DNA of 64,000 bases from an uncultured Oscillospiraceae bacterium (GCA_910584045.1 CAJTYO010000002.1:1-64000), one strand, 5' to 3'. Shown: positions 42,277 through 52,110, counted from the stretch's first letter. Made by a program: numbers and translations. The notes: a model not told the origin generated them from the letters alone.

Positions 42277-44058
42277 ATGAGTCAAGGAAAAATCATCAAG
42301 GTCTCCGGCCCTCTGGTGGTAGCCGACGGCCTCTCCGACGCCAACATGGCCGACGTGGTCCGGGTGGGCGAGCAGCGCCTGATCGGTGAAATTCTGAATA
42401 TGACCGGCGACCAGGCTTCCATCCAGGTCTATGAGGAGACCTCAGGCCTGGGCCCCGGCGCGGCTGTGGTCTCCACCGGCGCGCCCCTGAGCGTGGAGCT
42501 CGGGCCCGGCATCATCGAGAACATCTATGACGGCATCCAGCGCCCGCTGGAGGAGATCGTCAAGCAGACCGGCTCCAACAACCTGGCCCGCGGTGTGGAG
42601 GTCTCCGCGATCTCCCGCACTAAGAAGTGGGCCTATACCCCCGTGGCCAAGACGGGCGACAAGGTCGTCGCCGGCGACGTGCTGGGCACCGTCCCCGAGA
42701 CGGAGGTTGTGCTCCACAAGGTCATGGTTCCCAACGGCGTATCCGGTACGGTGGAGTGGGTCATTAAGGCCGGCAGCTACACCGTGGACGAGGTCGTCGC
42801 CAAGGTCAAGACCGACAAGGGTGAGGTCAAGGAGCTGACCATGACCCAGAAGTGGCCCGTCCGTGTGGGCCGTCCCTACAAGCAGAAGTATAACCCGGTG
42901 GCCCCCCTCCAGTCCGGCCAGCGGATTATCGACACCATGTTCCCCATCGCTAAGGGCGGCACCGCCGCCGTGCCCGGCCCCTTCGGCTCCGGCAAGACCG
43001 TGGTTCAGCACCAGCTGGCCAAGTGGTCTGACGTGGACATCGTCATCTACGTGGGCTGCGGCGAGCGCGGCAACGAGATGACCGACGTTCTGCGGGAGTT
43101 CCCCGAGCTGCAGGACCCCCGGACCGGCGAGTCCCTGATGAAGCGGACCGTGCTGATTGCCAACACCTCCGATATGCCCGTGGCTGCCCGTGAAGCATCC
43201 GTATATACCGGCATCACCATCGCGGAGTACTTCCGCGACATGGGCTATGCTGTGGCTGTTATCGCCGACTCCACCTCCCGCTGGGCTGAGGCTCTGCGCG
43301 AGATGAGCGGTCGTCTGGAGGAGATGCCCGGCGAGGAAGGCTACCCCGCCTATCTGGCATCCCGTCTGGCCCAGTTCTATGAGCGGGCCGGTGTGGTGCA
43401 GTGCATGGGCAGCGAGGACCGGGTGGGTTCTCTGACCGCTGTGGGCGCCGTGTCGCCTCCGGGCGGCGACCTGTCCGAGCCTGTTTCTCAGGGCACCATG
43501 CGTATCGTCAAGGTGTTCTGGTCTCTGGACGCCTCCCTGGCCTACCGCCGCCACTTCCCCGCCATCAACTGGCTGAACTCCTACTCCCTGTATCTGGACA
43601 CCCTGAAGCCCTGGTTTGACGAGCACTTCGGCCCCGCCTTCATGGAGAACCGGAACAAGGCTATGAGCCTGCTCCAGGAGGAGGATAACCTCAACGAGAT
43701 TGTCCAGCTGGTCGGTAAGGATTCCCTGTCCCCCAATGATCAGCTGACCTTGGAGACTGCCAAGATGGTCCGCGAGGACTTTTTGCAGCAAAACGCTTTC
43801 ATGGACGTGGACAGCTACTCCAGCCACGACCGGCAGATGCGGATGCTGGCCATGATTCTGGACTTCGACAAACTGGCCCGGGACGCTATCGGCAAGGGTG
43901 CGCCTCTGGCCCCCATGCTGGACATCCCCGCCAAGGAGAAGATCGGCCGCGCCAAGTTCGTGGAGGCCGACAAGTATGTGGCCGAGTACGCCGCCATCAG
44001 CGAGGAGATGGAGCGGGAGATCGCCGAGATCGTAGAGAAAGCGGGTGCTGACGTATGA
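42277..44058 (+). CDS. ntpA: V-type ATPase catalytic subunit A
   Basis: This is a 593-residue protein with Walker A GPFGSGKTV near residues 233-241, CGERGNEMTDVLREFPEL, the VIADSTSRWAEALREMSGR region and the family's A-specific insert between beta-barrel and nucleotide domain. It hydrolyses or makes ATP at the A-B interface. AAGGAAGGCAGTGAAGGA precedes ATG 42277. Its end overlaps ntpB by 4 nt. Confidence 0.97.
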   Translation: MSQGKIIKVSGPLVVADGLSDANMADVVRVGEQRLIGEILNMTGDQASIQVYEETSGLGPGAAVVSTGAPLSVELGPGIIENIYDGIQRPLEEIVKQTGSNNLARGVEVSAISRTKKWAYTPVAKTGDKVVAGDVLGTVPETEVVLHKVMVPNGVSGTVEWVIKAGSYTVDEVVAKVKTDKGEVKELTMTQKWPVRVGRPYKQKYNPVAPLQSGQRIIDTMFPIAKGGTAAVPGPFGSGKTVVQHQLAKWSDVDIVIYVGCGERGNEMTDVLREFPELQDPRTGESLMKRTVLIANTSDMPVAAREASVYTGITIAEYFRDMGYAVAVIADSTSRWAEALREMSGRLEEMPGEEGYPAYLASRLAQFYERAGVVQCMGSEDRVGSLTAVGAVSPPGGDLSEPVSQGTMRIVKVFWSLDASLAYRRHFPAINWLNSYSLYLDTLKPWFDEHFGPAFMENRNKAMSLLQEEDNLNEIVQLVGKDSLSPNDQLTLETAKMVREDFLQQNAFMDVDSYSSHDRQMRMLAMILDFDKLARDAIGKGAPLAPMLDIPAKEKIGRAKFVEADKYVAEYAAISEEMEREIAEIVEKAGADV

Positions 44059-45434
44059 TGAAGGAATACCGTACCATACACGAAATCTCCGGACCTCTGA
44101 TGGTGGTGGAGAAGGTGGAGGGCGTCACCTACGACGAGCTGGCCGAAATCGAGCTGACCGACGGCAGCGTCCGGCGCTGCAAGGTGCTGGAGGTCAACGG
44201 CGACAAGGCTGTGGTGCAGCTGTTCGAGTCCTCCGCCGGCATCAACCTGCGGGACTCCAAGATCCGCTTCCTGGGCCACCCCCTGGAGCTGGCGGTGTCC
44301 GGCGATATGCTGGGTCGCGTGTTCAACGGCATGGGCCAGCCTATCGACGGCGGTCCCGCCATCCTGCCGGAGAAGAGCTTGGACATCAACGGCCAGCCTA
44401 TCAATCCGGCCGCCCGTGACTACCCCAACGAGTTCATTCAGACCGGCGTCAGCTCCATCGACGGGCTGAACACCCTGGTCCGCGGGCAGAAGCTGCCCAT
44501 CTTCTCCGGCAACGGCCTGCCCCACGCCCAGCTGGCGGCTCAGATCGCCCGTCAGGCCAAGGTGCTGGGGGACTCCGCCTCCAACTTCGCCGTGGTGTTC
44601 GCGGCCATCGGTATTACCTTCGAGGAGTCGGAGTACTTCGTCAATGAGTTTAAGCGCACCGGGGCTATCGACCGGACCGTGCTGTTCACCAATCTGGCCA
44701 ACGACCCGGCGGTTGAGCGCATTTCCACCCCCCGTATGGCACTGACCGCAGCGGAGTATCTGGCCTTCGAGAAGGATATGCACGTGCTGGTCATTCTGAC
44801 CGACATCACCAACTACGCCGAGGCCCTGCGTGAGGTCTCCGCCGCCAAGAAGGAAGTTCCCGGACGGCGTGGCTACCCCGGTTATCTGTATACCGACTTG
44901 GCTCAGATGTACGAACGTGCCGGCCGGCAGCTGGGCAAGCCCGGCTCCATCACCATGATCCCCATCCTGACCATGCCGGAGAACGACAAGACCCACCCCA
45001 TCCCCGACCTGACCGGGTATATCACGGAGGGACAGATCATCCTCTCCCAGGAGTTGTTCCGCAAGGGCATCAATCCCCCTGTGGACGTACTGCCCAGCCT
45101 GTCCCGTTTGAAGGACAAGGGCGTCGGCGTGGGCAAGACCCGGGAGGACCACGCCTCCACCATGAACCAGCTGTTCGCCGCCTACGCCTCCGGTAAGGAG
45201 GCCAAGGAGCTGATGACCATCCTGGGCGAATCTGCGCTGAGCCCCACGGACCTGCTGTACGCCAAGTTCGCCGATGAGTTCGAGAAGCGCTACGTGTCCC
45301 AGGGCTATGAGGCCAACCGCAGCGTCATCGAGACGCTGGATCTGGGCTGGGAGCTGCTGAGCATCCTGCCCAAGAGCGAGCTCAAGCGTATCAAGCAGGA
45401 TATGATCGACAAGTATCTGCCCAAGAAGGCCTGA
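44055..45434 (+). CDS. ntpB: V-type ATPase regulatory subunit B
   Basis: This is a 459-residue protein with RGQKLPIFSGNGLPHAQLAA in place of a Walker A motif, LTAAEYLAFEKDMHVLVILTD and GRRGYPGYLYTDLA. These identify the non-catalytic B subunit. It alternates with NtpA in the head. ATG 44055 overlaps the ntpA stop; ATG 44058 is an equally possible start. Confidence 0.96.
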   Translation: MMKEYRTIHEISGPLMVVEKVEGVTYDELAEIELTDGSVRRCKVLEVNGDKAVVQLFESSAGINLRDSKIRFLGHPLELAVSGDMLGRVFNGMGQPIDGGPAILPEKSLDINGQPINPAARDYPNEFIQTGVSSIDGLNTLVRGQKLPIFSGNGLPHAQLAAQIARQAKVLGDSASNFAVVFAAIGITFEESEYFVNEFKRTGAIDRTVLFTNLANDPAVERISTPRMALTAAEYLAFEKDMHVLVILTDITNYAEALREVSAAKKEVPGRRGYPGYLYTDLAQMYERAGRQLGKPGSITMIPILTMPENDKTHPIPDLTGYITEGQIILSQELFRKGINPPVDVLPSLSRLKDKGVGVGKTREDHASTMNQLFAAYASGKEAKELMTILGESALSPTDLLYAKFADEFEKRYVSQGYEANRSVIETLDLGWELLSILPKSELKRIKQDMIDKYLPKKA

Positions 45435-45467
45435 GCGCGGTGCGACAGTTAGGAAAGAGGTGAACAG

Positions 45468-46133
45468 ATGGCCTCAGCAACGATAAACCCGACCAGAATG
45501 GAGCTGAACCGGCTGAAAGGCCGGCTGAAGACCGCCACCCGGGGCCACAAGCTCCTCAAGGATAAGCGGGACGAGCTGATGAAGCAGTTCCTGGAGATCG
45601 TCCGGCGCAACCGTGAGCTGCGCGCAAAGGTGGAAAAGGGGCTGGAGGATGCCCACTCGGCCTTTACCGTGGCCGCCGCCCTCATGAGCCCGGAGATGCT
45701 GGAGCAGGCGCTGCTGTACCCTAAGCAGAGCGTGGAGCTGGATATGACATTCAAAAACATCATGTCCGTCAACGTGCCCCGCTACACCTTCCACACCCGG
45801 AACGAGGACCCGGCGGAGATCTACCCCTACGGCTTCGCCCAGACTTCCGGCGAGCTGGATGCCGCCCTGGAGGCGCTGTCCAACGTGTTCCAGGATATGC
45901 TGGAGCTGGCCGAGGTGGAGAAGACCATGCAGCTGCTGGCGGCAGATATCGAAAAGACCCGTCGGCGCGTCAATGCGTTGGAGTATGTGATGATCCCCGG
46001 CTTCCAGGAGAAGATCAAGTATATCTCCATGAAGCTGGATGAAAATGAGCGCGGCAACATTATCCGTTTGATGAAGGTGAAGGATATGGTGCTGCAGGAG
46101 GCACACGAGTTCAAGCAGCCGGCAAACGGTTGA
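45468..46133 (+). CDS. ntpD: V-type ATPase subunit D (central shaft)
   Basis: This is a 221-residue protein with NPTRMELNRLKGRLKTATRG at the N terminus, long helices, and RRVNALEYVMIPGF near the C terminus, the hallmark of subunit D. It forms the rotating shaft with NtpG. GAAAGAGGTGA precedes ATG 45468. It is the last gene of the operon. Confidence 0.95.
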   Translation: MASATINPTRMELNRLKGRLKTATRGHKLLKDKRDELMKQFLEIVRRNRELRAKVEKGLEDAHSAFTVAAALMSPEMLEQALLYPKQSVELDMTFKNIMSVNVPRYTFHTRNEDPAEIYPYGFAQTSGELDAALEALSNVFQDMLELAEVEKTMQLLAADIEKTRRRVNALEYVMIPGFQEKIKYISMKLDENERGNIIRLMKVKDMVLQEAHEFKQPANG

Positions 46134-46164
46134 TCGCGTTGAACCCGGAGGCTCAATAAACATG

Positions 46165-46211
46165 AAAGATGGTACTGCCTGAATGAAATCCGGGCAGTAC
46201 CATCTTTTTAT
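46165..46211 (+). terminator. Terminator of the V-ATPase operon
   Basis: AAAGATGGTACTGCC and GGCAGTACCATCTTT are perfect 15-bp arms around a 13-nt loop, followed by further T residues. Confidence 0.9.
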
Positions 46212-46432
46212 ACTGATACAGGATTAGAATGTCTAACCGGGAGGCGAGAAGAATTTTTATCAGGCGAGATGCCGTCCGCAGCGCGGGATTTCGCCCGGGC
46301 AAGGATGGCAACAAAACATGGAGAAAATTTTGCCGGCTCGAATTAATATATTTTAGTCTAGGATTCGTATTAGTGACAGTCAGAGGCGGGGCCGGTTGTT
46401 CCGTCCTGTGGTACGCTGCTGCTATTGAGCAA

Positions 46433-47479
46433 TTACAGACTGTCGTAAAATGCATCAAACATCGTTTCGTACAGCCAGCTCAAATATTCTCTCTCCAGAA
46501 ACTTGTCCGGAAATTCTGTGAGTGCCTGTAGTGTCTCGCAGTTTTCCTTCAGTCGCCTGCGGACCCCCTCCTTGGACCAATTTTGGCCCGCGCAGGTCTT
46601 TCGGAGCTGCTCAAATATTCTCTCGAGGTCGAAGGACCAACGCTCCTCCAGGTGATATAATTGGTTGAAATTTGAGATTTTTTTCTTCTTATCCGCACTT
46701 CCATCCGCGGCCAGCAGCTTGACGCAGTCTCTATTGGCATTCCGGCGGAAGACGACCTTTGTGTGCTCCTTCACCGTATCGCGATAGGGCAGGAATACCG
46801 AGCTCAAGGGCCGCTTCCCCATATGTAGGATGTCGTCGGCCTTCTTATAAGCTCTGTTGCAGCTTGGACAGATGAATATCAGGTTGGATGGGTGCAGATA
46901 CAAAGGTGCGTACACGCTCTTGGGGAAATAATGCTCCAGTTCATTCTCCTTGACTACATTGGACATTGGGCACAGGCAGATGGGGCATGCGTGCAGTATT
47001 GAGTCGTTTGCTTGATAATAGGCCTTGGTAAATTCAGTCCGAGTCGCTCCGCTGACACTCCCATTAATTGTGGGGCCGCGTTTACGCATGAAGGCGGTTT
47101 CGTAGAAATATTTGAAAAACTCTTCTACAATGGACTGCTCCTGTGGGGGCAAGGCGGGGACAGCAAAGAAAAAGCGGCTTGGATCGGGCGCGGTGTCAAA
47201 GCTCATATCATTAGCAACCGCATGAGCGATTGCCCGACGGCGGACAGGAGGCAGGAGAAACAGCTCATACACCGCCTCCTGAAGTTTTTTTCGATTTTCA
47301 TATTGCCCATGAAACTGCTCCAAAAGCCACTGCGCATTTTGTGGGAACGCCTTGCACAGGGCGGGCGCGTCAAGTGTTGTCCCGCGCTGTGCAGCCGCAT
47401 AGGAAAAAAAGTCCACAAACAGTTGTGACAGCTCCCTCATATCCGGTTCTCGACTGTTTCTATTCAGATTCCAGAACAT
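46433..47479 (-). CDS. HNH nuclease, PtuB-like, of a composite defence operon
   Basis: This 348-residue protein has a treble-clef HNH core: Cys165 and Cys168 (CPIC), ELEHYFPKS with His183, HPSNLIFICPSCNRAYKKAD with Asn199 and Cys204/Cys207. Two CxxC pairs bind zinc. The N-terminal 160 and C-terminal 110 residues are helical and of no recognised family. Size and pairing with an upstream AAA ATPase resemble PtuB of Septu systems. RBS AGGGGGAC precedes the ATG, 15 bp after the ATPase stop, so the two are co-transcribed. It probably cleaves nucleic acid when the partner ATPase is triggered. Confidence 0.75.
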   Translation of the reverse strand: MFWNLNRNSREPDMRELSQLFVDFFSYAAAQRGTTLDAPALCKAFPQNAQWLLEQFHGQYENRKKLQEAVYELFLLPPVRRRAIAHAVANDMSFDTAPDPSRFFFAVPALPPQEQSIVEEFFKYFYETAFMRKRGPTINGSVSGATRTEFTKAYYQANDSILHACPICLCPMSNVVKENELEHYFPKSVYAPLYLHPSNLIFICPSCNRAYKKADDILHMGKRPLSSVFLPYRDTVKEHTKVVFRRNANRDCVKLLAADGSADKKKKISNFNQLYHLEERWSFDLERIFEQLRKTCAGQNWSKEGVRRRLKENCETLQALTEFPDKFLEREYLSWLYETMFDAFYDSL

Positions 47480-47494
47480 CTGTTTGTCCCCCTG

Positions 47495-49069
47495 TCAGCC
47501 TCGTTCTCTCTTCAGCTCATGATACCGTTCGTACAGCCGGAACCGCTGGTATCCTGGGCCTGTCTGCCGGATCAATTCCAGCACTTCCTCCGGCGTTTGG
47601 GCTCGCTCCATCAGCGATTCCACACGCTGCATTGCATAGCTGCCCACTGCAGAAGCGGAGAATAGGAGGCGCGCCAGCTCATCCTGCTGGGCGGCGAAGG
47701 GAGAGACCGGCGTCCCCTCTATTTGGATGTCACCACCTTCTGTGGTGGAAAAGAGGTTAATCTGCTCCGGATAGGCGTCCGTCAGCAGCAGCGTGGAGTG
47801 CGTGGCGATAACAAATCCGTGGCGCAGGCTTCCCTCCGGTGTTTCGCTGCACAGCCGCAGGGTTTTGATAAAATCCATGTTCCACTCGTTGTTAAAGTGG
47901 ACGTCGGGCTCATCGAGGAGAAACAATGTTTCCGCCGACCCGGACAGGCGGGACATAAGAACCAACCCCATGCGGGCCAGCCACATGAGCTCCCCATCGC
48001 TGAGGGTTTCCAGGCCCAGAAGGGCCTGCTCTTTTCCACTGTGAAAAGCCAGCTGAATGTCCCGGAGAATGCCGCTTCGGTGGGCCGCTATTAGGACATT
48101 CAGCAGCAACATGGGATCTCCGTCGAATTCCTCGCTGAGCTTGCGGTTCCAAAGCCAGCCCCTGTCCTCCCGGCCCAGCCACGGCTCGCAGCAAAACACC
48201 GCCGTCTGAGACATCCGTACTTCGTCCGCCTCATCGGCGGCTATTTCCGGGGAGAGAATGGGTCTGCGCACCATCCAGCTATGGAGCGGCCCACTTCCAT
48301 CCGGCTGTTCGGTGCGAAAGAGCTTGGCCAGCAGGCCGAACTGCGGGCTGTTCCGCCGATCCTCAAGCATCTTTTGCAGCAGAGTCTCATCCACCGTAAT
48401 GGAAAAGGCTACGGGAAGGAATCTGCCGCTGATGCGGCGAAGCAGCTCATCCCGCAGCTGAAAATGGCTCTCCGCCAGCAGTCGGTCCGAAAAATTGGGA
48501 ACGATGGCGAAGAGCACCGGCGCCACCAGCTTAGCTGTCTGTCCATCAATGCTGAACACCCTGGGGTTAGTATCCAGCGTCCGATACTGCTCCAGCAGCC
48601 GCACCATCTCCCCATCCCTGTCTGGACCGCTCTGACGGGCAAGGTCATAGAGGCTGCTAGACAGTGAGGCACAGGGAGAGGAGAGGAGCACTGCTTCCAT
48701 CAGATGGTTGGCCCCAGAACTGCAGGCCACAATCCTCCTGGGCAGATATTCCTCCGGAATACGGCTTAAATGCTGTGTTCCGCCGTCGGTGACGAGTGTC
48801 ACCTTCAGCTCCTCGCCGGCTGGGCGCACCTTGACCCGTCCCCGACGGACCCGATACTCCAGCTCAAAGGAAAAACCAGGCGTCTCCCCCTGCATGATGC
48901 GAGTAAAAATTAGGCCCAGCGCCTCCAAAAAGCAGGATTTCCCGGAGCCGTTCACCCCTACCAGAAGGTGGGCGGAAACGGAATTTTCCTCCCCCTCTGG
49001 GCTGTGGAATTCCGCAGTCACATCCCGCAGGCATTTATAATTCTCAATCCTGACCCGTTCCAACTGCAT
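47495..49069 (-). CDS. AAA/ABC-type ATPase, PtuA-like or restriction-associated
   Basis: 524 residues. Walker A GVNGSGKS is at residues 38-45. A signature-like LSDGELMWLARM and Walker B LFLLDEPDVHFNNEW (near 380) are followed by HGFVIATHSTLLL, the layout of OLD/RecF/SMC-like ATPases. The middle region of about 250 residues is helical. Such ATPases occur next to type I restriction genes and as PtuA in Septu. It overlaps hsdS by 26 nt, so it is coupled to a DNA-specificity subunit. It probably senses foreign or unmodified DNA and licenses the HNH nuclease. Confidence 0.75.
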   Translation of the reverse strand: MQLERVRIENYKCLRDVTAEFHSPEGEENSVSAHLLVGVNGSGKSCFLEALGLIFTRIMQGETPGFSFELEYRVRRGRVKVRPAGEELKVTLVTDGGTQHLSRIPEEYLPRRIVACSSGANHLMEAVLLSSPCASLSSSLYDLARQSGPDRDGEMVRLLEQYRTLDTNPRVFSIDGQTAKLVAPVLFAIVPNFSDRLLAESHFQLRDELLRRISGRFLPVAFSITVDETLLQKMLEDRRNSPQFGLLAKLFRTEQPDGSGPLHSWMVRRPILSPEIAADEADEVRMSQTAVFCCEPWLGREDRGWLWNRKLSEEFDGDPMLLLNVLIAAHRSGILRDIQLAFHSGKEQALLGLETLSDGELMWLARMGLVLMSRLSGSAETLFLLDEPDVHFNNEWNMDFIKTLRLCSETPEGSLRHGFVIATHSTLLLTDAYPEQINLFSTTEGGDIQIEGTPVSPFAAQQDELARLLFSASAVGSYAMQRVESLMERAQTPEEVLELIRQTGPGYQRFRLYERYHELKRERG

Positions 49070-50612
49070 AGACGTTCTCCTCGAAAATATCTTCTGTTGG
49101 CTTGTATGTGTCGATCAACACAGGCTGTCCGTTGTGGTCGGTGACATAGGAGGGGTCGGCGTTTGGGCGATTTGTCTCGTCCGAAGACAGGGGAATTTTC
49201 TGAGAGCCCTCCTGTTCAACAAGACCAAACTGCTCCAAGAGTGCAACAGCGGTCAGGGCGTCCTGAATTCCGGCAGCCCTCCCCTGACTCTCGACGCCCC
49301 TGCGCATCCGCTTGAACAGCGTATGGACGGGCTGTCCATCCTCTGATTGCAGAATGAGATGGTACATCTCCCGTTGGAATTGGGACATTTCCTGCAAAAA
49401 CAGATTCATCGGCTCGGTAAGTCTGGTCAGGCTTCTGGCTAGATTTACCCCATCCCGCTCCTCAACGACTGCCCACGCCGCGCTTTTATAAAAGACCATG
49501 CGCAAAATGCTCTCAAACAACGCCTGTGCCCGCTCAACGAACTGGGCTGCCTTCTCCTCCAGACATAGACACAGCAGGAACCTCCGGTCAAACTCTGGCT
49601 GTCCCTCGGGAATGGGGACGCGGTATTGCTGCAGCATATGCTTTTGCAGCTTCCCGTCTACATACAGCCGATCTCCCCCTGGCCCCCGCAGCCAGGCCAG
49701 CAGCCATGGAGAGGAAAATGACGGGCGCAGCCGCAGCCGGATCAAATTTCCTCCCGTCAGCGCTTCCTCCGGAAGGCTGCCTACCAGAGTGCCCCGTGCA
49801 CCGGTCCCAGAAAACGCGTTGTGGAGCAGAATATCCATCTGGCGGAGACTGTACCGGCGGATCTGCTTCTCCGACACTTGGACGCGCAGACAGTTGTCTA
49901 ATCCAGTCAGCCTGCCTCCGTCTCTGCTCAGTTTATTGACCAGAGGGACCCCGTTCCCCGTGGGGGACGCCTTTGCTCGCAGTCCGGTCAGTGGCTGCTC
50001 CGCCAGCAGCTCCCCGATAGGCATGTACATTTTTGCCCGTTTGGCCGCCCGAATCGTTGTTGCCAGCAAATAATTCTTCAGAAGTGTTTGTAAGCGCTCC
50101 GCCCTTTCACACAGAATTTCCGGTATGCGCATCTGCGCAATCATCTTCTCTTGAACCTGGAGCGGCGGAAAACGGATCACCACGGATTGTAGTCTTCCCT
50201 TTGGCACGTTGTCGATGGTGGTTCTGTTTGCCAGATGGAGCAGCAGAGGGCGCTGGCTGCGCAGAAAGTAGCTGCCATACTGGGGAAGAATCAAGTCCTT
50301 TCGAAACAATAACGCCTGAACGGCCTGATTGCAGAATACCGGCCGGCCGGCAATGGCAACCTTTCCAACAGTCCCGGAGGTGGTGACCAGCACGGCATCC
50401 TGTTTGATCAGCTGTAGACGCCGTCCGCCGGCCTTACTGAGCTGTTCCACCGTTTCATACAGTGTACCGCTCTTTACATCCTCCACCTTGACCCAGGGGG
50501 TGCCTCCTTCAGAGACAAAGTATTCCGGATTTGTGCGCGGAGGAGTGCTTCCAACGATCCACTCCTTCACCACATCCCCCAGCGTTGCCTGCGTCCACAT
50601 ATCATCTGTCAT
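49044..50612 (-). CDS. hsdS: Type I specificity subunit HsdS with C-terminal extension
   Basis: 522 residues. The first target-recognition half has ATLGDVVKEWIVGSTPPRTN, GTPWVKVEDV and VVIRFPPLQVQEKMIAQM. The second has VSEKQIRRYSLRQMDILLHN and QYRVPIPEGQPEFDRRF, with a conserved helical spacer after each. From about residue 395 an extra 125 residues (FLQEMSQFQREMYHLILQSE, a winged-helix-like LLEQFGLVEQEG) extend beyond a usual HsdS. The extension may contact the ATPase encoded next. It overlaps hsdM by 11 nt. Confidence 0.85.
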   Translation of the reverse strand: MTDDMWTQATLGDVVKEWIVGSTPPRTNPEYFVSEGGTPWVKVEDVKSGTLYETVEQLSKAGGRRLQLIKQDAVLVTTSGTVGKVAIAGRPVFCNQAVQALLFRKDLILPQYGSYFLRSQRPLLLHLANRTTIDNVPKGRLQSVVIRFPPLQVQEKMIAQMRIPEILCERAERLQTLLKNYLLATTIRAAKRAKMYMPIGELLAEQPLTGLRAKASPTGNGVPLVNKLSRDGGRLTGLDNCLRVQVSEKQIRRYSLRQMDILLHNAFSGTGARGTLVGSLPEEALTGGNLIRLRLRPSFSSPWLLAWLRGPGGDRLYVDGKLQKHMLQQYRVPIPEGQPEFDRRFLLCLCLEEKAAQFVERAQALFESILRMVFYKSAAWAVVEERDGVNLARSLTRLTEPMNLFLQEMSQFQREMYHLILQSEDGQPVHTLFKRMRRGVESQGRAAGIQDALTAVALLEQFGLVEQEGSQKIPLSSDETNRPNADPSYVTDHNGQPVLIDTYKPTEDIFEENVYAVGTGQD

Positions 50613-52080
50613 ACTCTGCCTCCGCCAGCCGCTGTGTCAGCTCCATGATCTCCCTGCCCACCTTCTGCAGTTCCGCCAAAATCTCCTTTGGGTCCTGTAC
50701 GGGCTCACCCGACAGCCGTACCGGCTGGTACTGCTCTGGCAGCAGGCTGTAATCGCTGCTTCGGACGTCCTCCAGACGGCCAAACCAGAAATGGGGGTGG
50801 TTCCACTGTACCGGTACGTCCATACCGTATACATTCTGGGTGCGGGCCTCCTCGCTCCATTCCTGCCAAAGCGTTTCCCGCTGTTCCCAGACTTGCCGCA
50901 GCTCATCAAAATCGTTGCGCAGCAGAGGCCGCCTTCGAGGGTCGTTACTGCGGCCGTCCACTTCCACCGTGAAGAAAAAAATTCCGCTTTTATTAGGCTG
51001 ATTATGGTCATAGGAGTAGGGCTTATAAAGAAAAAGGATAGAGGCGTTGACAGCTGCCTGAGGATAAAACGTATAGGCGGGAAGTTTTATAATTCCCATA
51101 CACTGAAAGTTCTCCACAATCCAGCTCCGAACTCTGATGGCGTCTGAACCGGTGTGTGTCAAAAAGCTGTCCGGAACAATAATGGCACTCTGACCGCCGC
51201 ACCTCAGGCCCAGCAGCGTGCGCTGAAGGAAAGCCCGGTGGATGTCCTTGGTGGGTACCGGCAATTCGAGGGAATCACCCACAGCATCCCGGTCACGAAG
51301 AGACTGCGTACGGAAGGGGGGATTGGCTAGGATGAGGTCATATTTGTTCTCCCCAATCTGTATGGGAGAACCGCCGTCCTTTACCGTTACCTTCACAGCG
51401 GAGCCGAAGCTGTCATACAGACAGCTCATCAGCAGCACGCAGTTTCGAAGGTGCTCATCCCGTTCCAATCCCTCTATACATGAGAAAAAAAACCTGTTGT
51501 TTTTATCTGCCTGCTCCAACATGGCAAGCAGAAAGGCGCCGCTCCCACAGGCGGGATCCAGCATTTCTGTGAAGAATATTGATGGATTTGTCTGCGCAGC
51601 AAGATTTACAATCTCTCTGGCTGTTTGAAGGGGCGTCCCAATGGTCTCGCCTCTCCTGGCCTGCAAAATAGTTTCAAGGAAGTCGAACAGCAGAGGGACC
51701 AGCCTGCGTTTATCCCGTGTCAGTTCCCAAACCCCCACGGCCGTACCCATCAGTCGGTGAATCAACTGGGACCGGTTTGAGAACACGGATACATCCGGTC
51801 TCACTTGGGCATTCCTGCCTGAAGAGCGGAATTGTTCTATCAGTGTATAATATCGCGAAACAGGGTCTGCGGATATCTTGTCAAAGTCGAGTATTCCCGT
51901 CTGATCTGGAAACTGGATCAGCACACAGCAGAGATTTTCGAACAGGATAATGGGGTCCATGCTGGAGTCCATTCGGAAGTAATCATATAGATCCATGAAT
52001 AGCGCCTTGATTTTCGTATCTGTATTTCCCGTGTCCTCGTCGTTCACAGATTTTTGCAGATTTGCTCGTTGCTCCGCCAT
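50602..52080 (-). CDS. hsdM: Type I N6-adenine DNA methyltransferase subunit
   Basis: This is a 492-residue protein with the AdoMet motif DPACGSGAF at 175-183 and catalytic NPPF at 253-256. An N-terminal helical HsdM domain and a C-terminal coiled coil (LAELQKVGREIMELTQRLAE) that can pair with HsdS are present. It would methylate adenine at the HsdS-defined site, marking self DNA. It starts the four-gene operon; GGAGGGGTG precedes ATG 52080. No hsdR gene lies on either side. Confidence 0.9.
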   Translation of the reverse strand: MAEQRANLQKSVNDEDTGNTDTKIKALFMDLYDYFRMDSSMDPIILFENLCCVLIQFPDQTGILDFDKISADPVSRYYTLIEQFRSSGRNAQVRPDVSVFSNRSQLIHRLMGTAVGVWELTRDKRRLVPLLFDFLETILQARRGETIGTPLQTAREIVNLAAQTNPSIFFTEMLDPACGSGAFLLAMLEQADKNNRFFFSCIEGLERDEHLRNCVLLMSCLYDSFGSAVKVTVKDGGSPIQIGENKYDLILANPPFRTQSLRDRDAVGDSLELPVPTKDIHRAFLQRTLLGLRCGGQSAIIVPDSFLTHTGSDAIRVRSWIVENFQCMGIIKLPAYTFYPQAAVNASILFLYKPYSYDHNQPNKSGIFFFTVEVDGRSNDPRRRPLLRNDFDELRQVWEQRETLWQEWSEEARTQNVYGMDVPVQWNHPHFWFGRLEDVRSSDYSLLPEQYQPVRLSGEPVQDPKEILAELQKVGREIMELTQRLAEAEYDR

Positions 52081-52110
52081 AGTTCACCCCTCCAAGAAAA
52101 ATTTAGTTAT

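Noticed and set aside
42442..45152. Minus-strand open frames of 461 and 445 codons opposite ntpA and ntpB
   Set aside because: They are shadows of highly conserved V-ATPase genes, rich in His/Gly/Leu as expected from the complementary strand.
46229..46531. Plus-strand frame after the V-ATPase terminator
   Set aside because: No ribosome site, and its end overlaps the HNH gene on the other strand.
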